A stretch of 64,000 nucleotides of DNA from Candidatus Phycosocius bacilliformis (GCF_003112735.1 NZ_BFBR01000004.1:226646-290645), one strand, 5' to 3'; numbered from the stretch's first letter, positions 1 to 7,992 are shown. The notes: generated by a model not told the origin, from the letters alone. Numbers and translations are program-made.

Positions 1-777
1 CCCATCGCCTCAGACCTCGATTGCATGCGACCCAGCGCCTTGATCCATCTGCTATTAGCAGCCCAACGCAATGCCGATCGCGGCTTTGGCGACCTCGCCT
101 TGTTTGAAGCCGGTCCGGTCTATCGCGGCGATGGGCCGAAAGATCAGGAGATGGTTATTGCCGGTGTCACGCGGGGTCATGTTCGCCATTGGGATGGCGC
201 GGCCAAACCAGATGTATTCAGCGTGAAAGCCGATGTGTTGGCCATGCTGGAGGCCATGGGGGCCGCCATGGGTGGCCTACAAACCGTACAAGGTGCGCGG
301 GCGTGGTGGCATCCTGGCCGGTCTGGCACATTTAAGCTCGGCCCTAAGACCATACTGGCGGAGTTTGGCGAACTGCATCCGCGCGTCCTCAAAGCCATGG
401 GGGTGGACGGACCGGTCTATGGTTTTGAGCTTTTCCTCGATGCCCTGCCACCGGCCAAGGTGAAGCCCACAAAGACCAAGGCCAAGCTGGATGCTTCAGC
501 CTTACAACCTTTGTCACGTGACTTTGCCTTCTTGGCGAAAGCCGACATGGCAGCTGGCGACCTCCTGCGCGCAGTGGGCCAGGTCGACAAGACATTGATC
601 TCCGACGTCAGTCTGTTTGACCGCTATCAGGGGCCCGGTGTGGCCGATGGCCATGTGTCGCTGGGGGTGCAAGTCACCTTGCAGCCGCGTGAGCATACGC
701 TGACAGAGGCCGAAATTGAGGCCGTCAGCACCAAGATCATCGCAGCTGCCGACAAGTTGGGTGCTCGTCTGCGCTAG
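1..777 (+). CDS. pheT: Phenylalanine--tRNA ligase beta subunit, 3' part
   Basis: The reading frame is open from base 1, so the gene starts upstream and only the last 258 residues are present. PheT is the beta chain of the alpha2-beta2 cytosolic enzyme that charges tRNA-Phe. The first residues (SDLDCMRPSAL, then ARN-like RNADRGFGDLALFE) match the catalytic-like core of the beta subunit, including the LFE.G.VY strand. The last ~90 residues (from PLSRDFAFL to KLGARLR) are the ferredoxin-fold anticodon-binding (FDX-ACB) domain. The stop codon overlaps the stop of the convergent VOC gene by a few bases, so no terminator fits between them. The identification is firm; pheS would be expected just upstream of the window. 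Confidence 0.95.
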   Translation, partial: PIASDLDCMRPSALIHLLLAAQRNADRGFGDLALFEAGPVYRGDGPKDQEMVIAGVTRGHVRHWDGAAKPDVFSVKADVLAMLEAMGAAMGGLQTVQGARAWWHPGRSGTFKLGPKTILAEFGELHPRVLKAMGVDGPVYGFELFLDALPPAKVKPTKTKAKLDASALQPLSRDFAFLAKADMAAGDLLRAVGQVDKTLISDVSLFDRYQGPGVADGHVSLGVQVTLQPREHTLTEAEIEAVSTKIIAAADKLGARLR

Positions 778-1364
778 CGGACGCTGGGCGGGTCGGACTT
801 GGGAAACTCGTAAAGCACGATCACATTCCCATCCCAATCCAGAAAGCCCTGTTCAACACCATCACCCTGCCCGAGCGAGGGCAAGACGCGCGGACCGAAA
901 ACCGTCAGACCCATCGCCTTGGCCTGCGCGATGATGTCAGCCAAGCGCCCATTGGCATTGATGACCGCCCCCGTGGTGCGAATCCCGGTCTTGGGCGGCA
1001 GCGCCACACCCTTAACCTCCAGCAAGGCGAGGGTTCTCACCTGATTGGGGCCCGCACTTAACGTGCAAAAGCGCATCTGGGCTTCTGCAGGAATATTGAA
1101 TACTTCGCGCGAGTAGGAATTGGGGCCAGAAACCGTGATGGCACCGGGCTCCAGGCCCATCACGTCGCGCCACAATGTCAAAGCCCGCTCCATATCGGTC
1201 ACCACATAGAGCTGACGCTTGTAATATGCGCCCTGATAAGGAGCCTCAGCAGGCTGAGAGGATGGCATTTGCGGGCCGGTCTGTGCCAGTGCCGGGGTGA
1301 GAGGGACTGTAGCCAGAGCCAGACCAGCACCCAGAGCACGAAGGCTAAACCATTGAGTCGTCAT
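774..1364 (-). CDS. Exported VOC (glyoxalase/bleomycin-resistance fold) protein
   Basis: This 196-residue protein begins with a clear Sec signal peptide (hydrophobic stretch at residues 8-24, probable cleavage after ALA-Q near residue 28), so it should act in the periplasm. The mature part looks like a single VOC module: a beta-alpha start (YVVTDMERALTLWRDVMGL) and a closing strand (GFLDWDGNVIVLYEF) typical of glyoxalase-like domains. I cannot assign a substrate, and the metal ligands are not complete enough to call a lactoylglutathione lyase. It is transcribed away from the citE-like operon, with a 76-base divergent promoter region between them. Its 3' end overlaps the end of pheT on the other strand. 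Confidence 0.8.
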   Translation of the reverse strand: MTTQWFSLRALGAGLALATVPLTPALAQTGPQMPSSQPAEAPYQGAYYKRQLYVVTDMERALTLWRDVMGLEPGAITVSGPNSYSREVFNIPAEAQMRFCTLSAGPNQVRTLALLEVKGVALPPKTGIRTTGAVINANGRLADIIAQAKAMGLTVFGPRVLPSLGQGDGVEQGFLDWDGNVIVLYEFPKSDPPSVR

Positions 1365-1440
1365 ATGAAGTCTCCTGACATCCGAACCAATCTCATGAAC
1401 CGGCGCGGTTTCGAATTGACGCCAGCCTATATCAGGTTAA

Positions 1441-2301
1441 ATGTCCGGACAAATGAAAAGCTTTCGCTCACTTCTCTTCGTGCCAGGTTCACGCCCGGAC
1501 CGCTTTGACAAGGCGCTGGCCGCCGGGGCCGATGCGGTGTGCATCGACTTGGAAGATGCTGTGCCACCGCAAGATAAAGCCGATGCGCGGGCCGGGGTGA
1601 TGGCTTATCTGACCGGCCGTGAGCGGGGCCAAGCCTGCGCGATTGGGGTGCGGATGAATGGGCTTGATACGCTCGACGGGCTAAAGGACATTCTTGCCTT
1701 GGCCGAAGCGGGGGTAAAGCCTGATTATCTGATGGTGCCCAAAGCAGCCTCTGGGCCCGCCTTGGCCAATCTGGTGCATTTGCTCGATTTGGCAGGCTCT
1801 GGTCAGGAGCGGGTCGGCCTGTGGGCGGTTGTTGAATCCGTTGGTGGCCTCAAGAATGCAGCCGAGATTGCCGAGATTTGCGGCAGTTCTGGGGGAATCT
1901 TGTTTGGCGGTGCTGATTTTTCCCTCGCCATTGGCACCGGTATGGACTGGGAAGCCCTTTTCCATGCCCGCACCACTTTGGCCACTGAAGCCCGCGTTGC
2001 CAACGGATCCTTGATGGATGTGCCTTATTTGAACGTGAAAGATGAAGGAGGTCTTCGTGCAGAATGCGTGCGCGTGAAGGCGCTGGGCTTTGACGGCAAG
2101 GCCTGCATCCACCCCAGCCAAGTCGCCATCGTCAATGAAGTCTTCTCCCCGTCCGAGGCGGAGTTAGACTGGGCTAAGCGCGTGATTGACGCGGGCAAGT
2201 CCCAAGATGGCCGCGCCATTTTGCTCGACGGCAAACTCCTCGACATCCCCGTTTATCTGCGCGCAGAGCGCGTGTTGTCCAAAGCAGGAATTGAGTTCTA
2301 A
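1441..2301 (+). CDS. CitE-like CoA-ester lyase (HpcH/HpaI aldolase superfamily)
   Basis: The 286-residue protein has the full signature of the CitE/malyl-CoA lyase group. It opens with LLFVPGSRPDRF and continues CIDLEDAVPP. The three residues that hold Mg and the CoA-ester carboxylate are visible as Arg71 (GVRMNG), Glu132 (VVESVGG) and Asp159 (GGADFS). Such enzymes split beta-hydroxyacyl-CoA thioesters such as malyl-, methylmalyl-, citramalyl- or 3-hydroxy-3-methylglutaryl-CoA. No citrate lyase alpha or gamma subunits are nearby, so this is a stand-alone CoA-ester lyase. The next gene, a MaoC hydratase, follows after 2 bases and an acyl-CoA dehydrogenase after that; this is the gene order of the Mycobacterium Rv2498c-Rv2499c-Rv2500c set. 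A second in-frame ATG at 1453 is an alternative start. Confidence 0.85.
   Translation: MSGQMKSFRSLLFVPGSRPDRFDKALAAGADAVCIDLEDAVPPQDKADARAGVMAYLTGRERGQACAIGVRMNGLDTLDGLKDILALAEAGVKPDYLMVPKAASGPALANLVHLLDLAGSGQERVGLWAVVESVGGLKNAAEIAEICGSSGGILFGGADFSLAIGTGMDWEALFHARTTLATEARVANGSLMDVPYLNVKDEGGLRAECVRVKALGFDGKACIHPSQVAIVNEVFSPSEAELDWAKRVIDAGKSQDGRAILLDGKLLDIPVYLRAERVLSKAGIEF
1442..1451. promoter_or_regulatory. 10-bp perfect palindrome over the start codon of the citE-like gene
   Basis: TGTCCGGACA is self-complementary and begins at the second base of the ATG at 1441. The same ten bases, as part of an identical 13-mer (ATGTCCGGACAAA), sit at the start codon of the MmgE/PrpD gene at 45611-45620. 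It could be an operator or simply a shared MSGQ-coding start. Confidence 0.25.
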
Positions 2302-2303
2302 CC

Positions 2304-2825
2304 ATGGTTCGAAACGTGAAAGAAGTGGGTCCCCAGCGATACCGCGAGACCTTTGGTCGCTATTTTGAGGACTTTGTGGTCGGCGATGTCTATGAGCACC
2401 GCCCGGGCAAGACCATCACTGAATATGACAATCACATGTTCACCTTGATGACCATGAACACCCACCCGATGCACTTCGATGCGCAATTTGCCGCCGCCAG
2501 CGAGTTCAAAAAGAATCTGGTTGTGTCACCCTATACTTTGGCACTGTGCATTGGCATGAGCGTGACCGATACCAGCCAAAAGGCGATCGCCAATCTGGGT
2601 ATGGACGAGGTGAAGTTCACCGCACCGGTGTTTGCCGGTGATACGCTGTATGCCGAAAGCGAAGTGCTGGCCAAACGAGAGAGCGCCAGCCGCCCCGGGC
2701 AGGGCATTGTCACCATTATCACCAAGGGGTTCAACCAAGACGGCGTCATGGTGTGTACCTTCAAGCGCAACATGCTGATCCCTGCCCGCGGCCACGCGGT
2801 TGAGGACAAAGTGGGCAATTACTGA
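2304..2825 (+). CDS. MaoC-family enoyl-CoA hydratase
   Basis: This 173-residue single hot-dog domain resembles the short MaoC hydratases that add water to mesaconyl-, itaconyl- or similar enoyl-CoA esters. The start (RETFGRYFEDFVVGDVYEH) is typical of the group. The active-site loop reads TMNTHPMHFD, where the classical hydratase-2 motif has GD-x-NP-x-H. The catalytic His is kept, while the Asp and Asn positions are Asn and His; I recall similar variants in mesaconyl/itaconyl-type hydratases. The gene starts 2 bases after the citE-like stop and is followed by an acyl-CoA dehydrogenase, so the three are almost certainly cotranscribed. The exact substrate is inferred from context only. Confidence 0.85.
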   Translation: MVRNVKEVGPQRYRETFGRYFEDFVVGDVYEHRPGKTITEYDNHMFTLMTMNTHPMHFDAQFAAASEFKKNLVVSPYTLALCIGMSVTDTSQKAIANLGMDEVKFTAPVFAGDTLYAESEVLAKRESASRPGQGIVTIITKGFNQDGVMVCTFKRNMLIPARGHAVEDKVGNY

Positions 2826-2862
2826 TCGTGCAGGACAGCTAAGGCTGACGAGGAGACGCGAC

Positions 2863-4059
2863 ATGGCAGACGGACATTTCGGACATATCAGCGAGGCAGA
2901 TGAGCGCCAGATGCTGGACGCGATCCAGAAATGGATTGAGAAGAAAGTCGCCCCTGTGGCGATGAAGCTAGAGCATGACAATGAATGGCCAGCCGACCTC
3001 GTCCAAGACATGGCAGAGCTTGGGCTGTTTGGCGCGATCATCCATCCCGATTATGGCGGCCTTGGCCTGTCGGCGACCACCTATTCGAAAATCGTCACCA
3101 TGATCTCGCAGGAATGGATGAGCCTGACAGGCATCTTCAATTCCCATTTGATGATGGCAACCGTGGTGCAGCGCTTTGGCACCGATTATCAGAAAGACTA
3201 TTGGCTGCCGAAGTTTGCCACCGGTGAAATGCGCGGTGGTTTGGGCCTCACAGAACCCGATGCTGGCACAGACTTGCAAGGCATCCGCACCGTCGCGCGC
3301 CGTCAAGGCGACAAATATATCGTCAATGGCACCAAGACCTGGATTTCCAACGCGATCGAAGGCCATTGCGTGGCCTTGTTGGTCAAGACCGACCCCGATG
3401 CCCAGCCCCGTCACAAAGGCATGAGCATGCTGATCGTACCCAAGATTGACCCCGAAACCAAAGTCCCGCTCAAAGGCATTAAGAATGGCAAGAAGCTGGA
3501 AAAGCTCGGCTATAAGGGCATTGATTCAGGCGAATTCATCTTTGAAGATTATGAAGTCGACGCCAAGAAGAGCTTGGTTGGTGGTGAAGAAGGTAAGGGC
3601 TTCATCATGGCCACGGGTGGCCTTGAGATTGGCCGCGTCAATATCGCTGCCCGCTCGGTCGGCATTGCCAAGCGTGCTTTGGCTGAGAGCGTGAAATATG
3701 CCCAGTTGCGCAAGACAATGGGCAAGCCGATTTGTGAGCATCAGGCCATTCAGCTGAAACTGGGCGAAATGGCCGCCAAAACGCGCGCCGCGGAACTTCT
3801 GACCCAGGATGCGGCAGCGGCCTTTGATCGCGGCGAGCGGATCGATATGGAAGCCGGCATGGCAAAATTCTTTGCCTCTGAAACCGCCGTGGAAGTGGCG
3901 TTCGAAGCCATGCGCATCCATGGCGGCTATGGCTATTCGAAGGAATATGTCATCGAACGGCTCTATCGCGATGCGCCGCTGATGTGCATTGGCGAAGGCA
4001 CCAATGAGATGCAGCGCATCATCATCGCCAAGCAATTGGTGGCGCGCAATCCGGTCTAG
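2863..4059 (+). CDS. Acyl-CoA dehydrogenase
   Basis: This FAD enzyme of 398 residues oxidises an acyl-CoA to the 2-enoyl-CoA and hands electrons to ETF. The order of domains is normal: an N-terminal helical part, the middle beta domain (LTEPDAGTD, then TKTWISNA) and the C-terminal helices with IHGGYGYSKEYVIERLYRDA. The catalytic base is Glu378 in IGEGTNEMQ, the usual place for short- and branched-chain dehydrogenases. A longer frame opens at 2800, but the ATG at 2863 is preceded by AGGAG at 2851-2855 with 7-base spacing and gives the normal family length. As third gene of the citE-maoC operon it may feed that hydratase, for example as an isovaleryl- or glutaryl-type dehydrogenase; the substrate is not readable from sequence. 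Confidence 0.92.
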   Translation: MADGHFGHISEADERQMLDAIQKWIEKKVAPVAMKLEHDNEWPADLVQDMAELGLFGAIIHPDYGGLGLSATTYSKIVTMISQEWMSLTGIFNSHLMMATVVQRFGTDYQKDYWLPKFATGEMRGGLGLTEPDAGTDLQGIRTVARRQGDKYIVNGTKTWISNAIEGHCVALLVKTDPDAQPRHKGMSMLIVPKIDPETKVPLKGIKNGKKLEKLGYKGIDSGEFIFEDYEVDAKKSLVGGEEGKGFIMATGGLEIGRVNIAARSVGIAKRALAESVKYAQLRKTMGKPICEHQAIQLKLGEMAAKTRAAELLTQDAAAAFDRGERIDMEAGMAKFFASETAVEVAFEAMRIHGGYGYSKEYVIERLYRDAPLMCIGEGTNEMQRIIIAKQLVARNPV

Positions 4060-4070
4060 GATGGGCGAGG

Positions 4071-4604
4071 ATGATGCTCGAGACCGCCCGTCTCATCTTG
4101 CGCCCTCCCACTGAGGCAGATTTTGAGGCTTGGGCGGCCCTATTGGCCGACCCTAACTTGCTTGAAGCGGGCGAAAAGCCCGTAACTGGCCCTGAGGCTT
4201 GGCGGTCATTTGCGGCGGCGGCTGGGTCTTGGCAGTTGCGCGGCTATGGGGTTTTTGCGGTTTTCGAACGCGAAAGTGGCTCATTTGTCGGCCGTGTTGG
4301 GCCCCATAAGCCCTATGGCTGGCCCGACCGCGAGCTTGGATGGGTGATTGCAACGCGCTTCCAAGGTCTGGGCTATGCTGTGGAGGCCGCAAGTGCGTGT
4401 CGTGACTGGATTTTTGAGGTGCTGAAATGGCCCCGCATTATCCATACCATTCGCCCTCAAAATCGCGCCTCCTGCGCCATCGCGACGAAAATCGGCTCCA
4501 GAAACTTAGGCCCCATTCAATTGCCGCCGCCTTATGACCACATTGTCAATGACGAATGGGGCCAAACCCGCGAGGAATATTTGGCAAGGAGCCAACAGGC
4601 TTGA
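4071..4604 (+). CDS. GNAT N-acetyltransferase, RimJ/RimL-like
   Basis: The 177-residue protein begins LETARLILRPPTEADFEAW, the standard opening of RimJ/RimL-type acetyltransferases. Its acetyl-CoA-binding part is seen in ELGWVIATRFQGLGYAVEAA, followed by a helix and a strand with IIHTIRPQNRASCAIATKIG, typical of the Acetyltransf_3 family. These enzymes acetylate amino groups of proteins, antibiotics or metabolites; the acceptor is unknown here. It begins 11 bases after the acyl-CoA dehydrogenase, so it may be the last gene of that operon. The start is one of two adjacent ATGs (4071 or 4074), with GGCGAGG just upstream. Confidence 0.85.
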   Translation: MMLETARLILRPPTEADFEAWAALLADPNLLEAGEKPVTGPEAWRSFAAAAGSWQLRGYGVFAVFERESGSFVGRVGPHKPYGWPDRELGWVIATRFQGLGYAVEAASACRDWIFEVLKWPRIIHTIRPQNRASCAIATKIGSRNLGPIQLPPPYDHIVNDEWGQTREEYLARSQQA

Positions 4605-4654
4605 TGGCTTATCCCAATCAGACTTCTTACCCCTAGCCCCTCATCCGGCAATCA

Positions 4655-4674
4655 TGTATATACGTGTATATACA
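4655..4674. promoter_or_regulatory. Palindromic operator of vapBC
   Basis: TGTATATAC-GT-GTATATACA is a perfect 9-bp inverted repeat with a 2-base centre. Each half also contains the self-complementary octamer GTATATAC, giving two tandem copies 10 bp apart. It lies 20 bp before the vapB ATG and overlaps likely -10 sequences (TATACA). VapB-VapC complexes normally repress their own promoter by binding such repeats, so this is very probably the autoregulatory operator. Confidence 0.65.
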
Positions 4675-4693
4675 ATCAATCGAGGACAGGACG

Positions 4694-4945
4694 ATGGCGA
4701 CGCACAAAACCAAGACGTTCAAAAGTGGCAATAGCCAAGCGGTGCGCTTGCCAAAAGCGCTGGCCTTTCCTGAAGGCACGGAATTGGAGATGGTACGCGA
4801 GGGAGATGTTATTACCCTGCGTCCAACCCCGCGGTCCGGCAAAATTAGCTTCCAACAAATGTTAGCAGAGCTCCGAAACCTGCCTGACGTCGCCGACATT
4901 GAAGCGCGCGATCCCGATATCTTTCCTGAGCGCGAGGGGTTATGA
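4694..4945 (+). CDS. vapB: VapB-type antitoxin, AbrB/MazE fold
   Basis: This 83-residue protein has an N-terminal SpoVT/AbrB swapped-hairpin DNA-binding domain (KTFKSGNSQAVRLPKALAFP, then ELEMVREGDVITLRP at residues ~4-42). The C-terminal tail is acidic and probably wraps the toxin (VADIEARDPDIFPE). A frame is open from 4664, but the ATG at 4694 has GAGGACAGG just upstream and gives the standard VapB N-terminus. Its stop overlaps the vapC start by 4 bases (ATGA), so translation is coupled. The pair should bind the palindrome at 4655-4674. VapB is expected to be degraded under stress, freeing VapC. Confidence 0.92.
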   Translation: MATHKTKTFKSGNSQAVRLPKALAFPEGTELEMVREGDVITLRPTPRSGKISFQQMLAELRNLPDVADIEARDPDIFPEREGL

Positions 4946-5334
4946 GCCCGCTTTACCTGCTCGATACCAGCGTTGCCATTGAAGTTCGCGATCGCAGTCG
5001 GGACATTCTAGAGAAGCTGCAAAATCTCAGCGGGCGGCTCGCGATTTCTGTCATCACGCGTGTTGAGCTGGAGGGCGGCGTTCACCGAGAGCCATCGTCC
5101 GCTGCACTGAGGCGACAGCGACTTGATGTTTTCCTTTCCTTCATGCCTGTGCTCCCCTTCGAGGAGAAGGATGCAGACCGGTATGGATTGATCTTGCAAT
5201 CCTGTGGGTTTTCACGCCGCAAAATCCTCGACCGGATGATTGCTGCCCAGGCTTTGAATGCACAGGCGACATTGGTGACGCTCAATCCGCAAGACTTTGA
5301 CGACATCACAGACTTAGAGGTGTTGGGATGGTGA
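4942..5334 (+). CDS. vapC: VapC-type PIN-domain ribonuclease toxin
   Basis: The 130-residue PIN-domain protein should be the RNase toxin of the pair, cutting tRNA or rRNA in an Mg-dependent way. The acidic active site can be traced as Asp8 (LLDTS), Glu42 (RVELEGG), Asp97 (ILDRMIAAQA) and probably Asp118 (NPQDF). All four are present, so the toxin looks intact. The second-to-last motif reads TLNPQDF where many VapCs have T.N..DF, a mild deviation. The gene overlaps vapB by 4 bases and the following GFA gene by 7 bases, which makes the GFA-lipocalin genes potential passengers of the toxin-antitoxin transcript. Confidence 0.92.
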   Translation: MSPLYLLDTSVAIEVRDRSRDILEKLQNLSGRLAISVITRVELEGGVHREPSSAALRRQRLDVFLSFMPVLPFEEKDADRYGLILQSCGFSRRKILDRMIAAQALNAQATLVTLNPQDFDDITDLEVLGW

Positions 5335-5741
5335 AGACATGGCGCACCGGCTCGTGCCATTGTGGGGATGTGCGGTTTGAGGTGCTGTGCGCCGACACAG
5401 CCGAGGTGGAGGCCTGCAATTGCTCCATGTGTGCGCGGACGGGGTTTGTGCACCTGATTGTGCCACAAGATCATTTCCGGCTCTTGGCGGGGGCCGAGTG
5501 CCTGACCTCCTACCGTTTCAATACAGGCGTGGCCAACCATACCTTCTGCTCGCGCTGCGGGGTCAAGCCATTCTACACGCCGCGCTCCAATCCCGATGGG
5601 ATTAGTGTGAATGCGAACTGCTTTGATCCGGGTAAGGCCCCAGACCTGACCATTGTTCCGTTTGACGGACAGAATTGGGAAGCCAATGCCGCCAAACTGG
5701 CGCATAAATCTGTTTCACCTTTGAAAGGCAAACACCCATGA
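5328..5741 (+). CDS. GFA/CENP-V family zinc protein
   Basis: This 137-residue protein belongs to the glutathione-dependent formaldehyde-activating (GFA) superfamily. The zinc ligands are visible as Cys10 and Cys12 (GSCHCGDVRFEV), Cys30, Cys32 and Cys35 (CNCSMC), and the FCSRCG pair further on, followed by KPFYTPRSNP and a conserved VNANCFD. The fold binds two zinc ions. True formaldehyde-glutathione activity has been questioned for the family, so only the fold is safe. It overlaps vapC at its start and the lipocalin at its end (ATGA), so it is translationally coupled to both. Confidence 0.88.
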   Translation: MVKTWRTGSCHCGDVRFEVLCADTAEVEACNCSMCARTGFVHLIVPQDHFRLLAGAECLTSYRFNTGVANHTFCSRCGVKPFYTPRSNPDGISVNANCFDPGKAPDLTIVPFDGQNWEANAAKLAHKSVSPLKGKHP

Positions 5742-6295
5742 GACCGCATTTTTGTGCTTTGTTGCTGACCGCCAGTTTGGCCCTAAGCGCGTGTGTGGCA
5801 GGCACGATGGGCCGGGCCAAGGACGCCCCACCGCCGCAGACAGTCGCCGCTGTCGATCTCAATCGCTATGCTGGAACGTGGTATGAGATTGCCCGCTATC
5901 CCAATAGCTTCCAGAAAAAGTGCGAGGGTGTCACGGCCCAATATGCCCTGCGCCCTGATGGTCGGGTTGGCGTCACCAATACGTGTGCGACCGGGACCAA
6001 GGATGGCAAACCGCGCAGTGTTCAAGGCGTGGCCTCGGTGATTGCAGGCTCCAACAACACCAAATTGGCGGTCAATTTCGCCCCCATTCCCTTGCCAAAG
6101 GGCGATGGCAATTATTGGGTGCTGTATCTTGATCCCGATTATCAGACAGCCTTGGTGGGAAGCCCTAATGGCTCTTATTTGTGGCTCTTGGCGCGCACCA
6201 AAACCATCAGCGCCGAGCAACGCGCCGCGCTGAATGCAGCCGCCGAGCGCAATGGCTTTCGCACCGACCTTCTCAAAGACACGGTGCAGAAGTGA
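5738..6295 (+). CDS. blc: Outer-membrane lipocalin, Blc-like
   Basis: The 185-residue protein starts with a lipoprotein signal peptide ending in the lipobox LSAC (Cys19). The lipocalin hallmark follows in NRYAGTWYEIARYPN, and the barrel continues with VTAQYALRPDGRVGVTNTC and YWVLYLDPDYQTALVG. Blc-type lipocalins sit in the outer membrane and bind lysophospholipids or fatty acids, probably for membrane repair. It overlaps the GFA gene by 4 bases and the following CoA-transferase by one base (TGATG). The family call is secure; the ligand is not known. Confidence 0.9.
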   Translation: MRPHFCALLLTASLALSACVAGTMGRAKDAPPPQTVAAVDLNRYAGTWYEIARYPNSFQKKCEGVTAQYALRPDGRVGVTNTCATGTKDGKPRSVQGVASVIAGSNNTKLAVNFAPIPLPKGDGNYWVLYLDPDYQTALVGSPNGSYLWLLARTKTISAEQRAALNAAAERNGFRTDLLKDTVQK

Positions 6296-7443
6296 TGTCG
6301 GTGGCTGAGCTTCCCCTTGCGGGCATCAAAATCCTGTCGATTGAGCAATATGGTGCGGGGCCTTATGGCACGATGTTGCTGGCGGATCTGGGTGCTGAGG
6401 TCATCAAAATCGAAGCACCCAGCATGGGTGGCGATGTCAGCCGCGCGACGGGCCCCTACTTCCTGGGCGAGCAGGACAGCCAATTCTTCCAGACATTTTC
6501 GCGTGGCAAATCCTCGGTGGCACTCGAGATTAAGACTGCTGAAGGCCGGGCTGCCTTTGAGGCCATGGTGCGGGAAGCCGATGCGGTGGCCAATAATCTG
6601 CGCGGCGATCAGCCGGCCAAGATGGCCATCACCTATGAGGATTTGAAAGCGATCAACCCCAAGATCGTCTGCGCCCATCTTTCCGCCTACGGACGCGATA
6701 ATGAGCGGGCGTCTTGGCCGGGCTATGATTATCTGATGCAGGCCGAAGCAGGTCTGATGTCCATGAGTGGCGAGCCCGATGGCCCGCCGGTTCGATGCGG
6801 CCTGTCGATCATTGATTTTCACACCGGAAGCCAGTTGGCTGTCGCCCTTTTGGCGGGCATCCTCGGTGCGCACCGGACGGGAAAGGGTTGTGATGTGGAT
6901 GTCGCCTTGTTTGATACCGCCTTGCACCAACTGTCATATCCAGCCACGTGGTACCTCAATGAGGGGGTGCAAGTCGGCCGCCTGCCACGCGGGGCACATC
7001 CTTCCATCGCGCCCAGTCAGGCCTTCAAGACCCAAGACGGCTGGCTCATGCTCATGTGCCAAACGCCAAAATTCTGGGAGATTTTTTGCACCAAGATGGG
7101 CCGCTCAGACCTGTTGACCGATCCCCGCTTTGCCAGCATCCCAGCCCGACGGGCCAATCTGGCTGATTTGACCGACGTGCTTGATACCTTGCTCTCAACC
7201 CAGCCCACATCTGCTTGGATTGCGCTTTTGGGCGGGCAGGTTCCCGTCGCCCCCATTTATGACATCGCCCAAGCCCTCGACAGCACCCATGTGAAGGCCA
7301 TCGGCATGACCGACGTGGTTGACCATCCCGATGCCAAGGATGGCCGCTTGCGCATGTTGGCCAGCCCGATCAAGGTCAATGGCAAGCGGCCCGCTGGAAA
7401 GCGCGCGCCAAAAATGGGAGAGCACGCTGTAGCGCAAAGTTGA
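6295..7443 (+). CDS. Class III CoA-transferase (CaiB/BaiF), copy 1
   Basis: The 382-residue protein is a CaiB/BaiF family CoA-transferase, moving CoA between carboxylic acids in an Asp-based ping-pong reaction. The N-terminus ([29 protein letters not shown]) is diagnostic. The catalytic Asp should be the one in SIIDFHTG, with the conserved AHRTGKGCDVDVALFD after it. A longer frame starts at 6181, but the ATG at 6295 sits in a TGATG overlap with the lipocalin stop and gives the family N-terminus. Two further members lie at 8307 and 18815. They are divergent from one another, so they are probably not recent duplicates but serve different acids. The substrate is unknown. Confidence 0.88.
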   Translation: MSVAELPLAGIKILSIEQYGAGPYGTMLLADLGAEVIKIEAPSMGGDVSRATGPYFLGEQDSQFFQTFSRGKSSVALEIKTAEGRAAFEAMVREADAVANNLRGDQPAKMAITYEDLKAINPKIVCAHLSAYGRDNERASWPGYDYLMQAEAGLMSMSGEPDGPPVRCGLSIIDFHTGSQLAVALLAGILGAHRTGKGCDVDVALFDTALHQLSYPATWYLNEGVQVGRLPRGAHPSIAPSQAFKTQDGWLMLMCQTPKFWEIFCTKMGRSDLLTDPRFASIPARRANLADLTDVLDTLLSTQPTSAWIALLGGQVPVAPIYDIAQALDSTHVKAIGMTDVVDHPDAKDGRLRMLASPIKVNGKRPAGKRAPKMGEHAVAQS

Positions 7444-7494
7444 AATTTCGCTAGATCCACCATATCGATCTTAAACTTATTTGGTTGGATTTTG

Positions 7495-7992
7495 ATGATG
7501 AACGACAAACGTGCGACTATGGAAGATCAACTTACCATTATGGTCTATGGAGCTTTTTTCTTCTTTTTGGGAGCAAAGTGGCTTTGCGGCGTGTTCATTG
7601 TTGATGCACCTCTGCTGCTGACCCTTGCGTCCGCTGCTTGCACAATACCTTTCTGGATTGTTGTCTTCTCTGCAAAGCTCCCGCCCAATTTGCCGAAGTC
7701 AAAACTGCTTTGGGGTCTTGGATTTTTAAGCAAATGCTATGTTTTCGGATTAGCAGCAATGATGTTTGCCGCCGAAATCTACCGGAGCGCAGGTACAGAA
7801 ATATCTCGCCAAGAGCCCAATGCGAACGCCCAGTTGCTTTTGGATGCTTGGACGCATCAGGCCGCGATGTTGTCGCAGCTGGCCATGTATGGGTTTGTCG
7901 TGGGGCTGGCCATGGTGGGCATTATGCTGATAGCAGCACCCATTCTGCTGACGCGCCGGGCTCGGCCACTGGTTGAAGGCAACCAAGCCTAA
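7495..7992 (+). CDS. Unknown four-helix membrane protein
   Basis: I do not recognise this ~165-residue protein. Four hydrophobic segments are visible: IMVYGAFFFFLGAKWLCGVF, LLLTLASAACTIPFWIVVF, FLSKCYVFGLAAMMFAAEIY and MYGFVVGLAMVGIMLIAAPI, with short basic loops (LPKSK, LLTRRARP). It is therefore an inner-membrane protein with no soluble domain. The DNA is visibly richer in A and T than its neighbours (for example the run coding AFFFFLG), which hints at a different origin. Start choices are TTG at 7492 or ATG at 7495 or 7498. The frame continues after the TAA into the decayed gene at 7993-8277, so both may come from one acquired segment. Confidence 0.6.
   Translation: MMNDKRATMEDQLTIMVYGAFFFFLGAKWLCGVFIVDAPLLLTLASAACTIPFWIVVFSAKLPPNLPKSKLLWGLGFLSKCYVFGLAAMMFAAEIYRSAGTEISRQEPNANAQLLLDAWTHQAAMLSQLAMYGFVVGLAMVGIMLIAAPILLTRRARPLVEGNQA

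Noticed and set aside
6175-6930. 251-codon minus-strand frame over the first CoA-transferase
   Set aside because: Composition and lack of motifs mark it as a shadow. The plus-strand gene is well supported.
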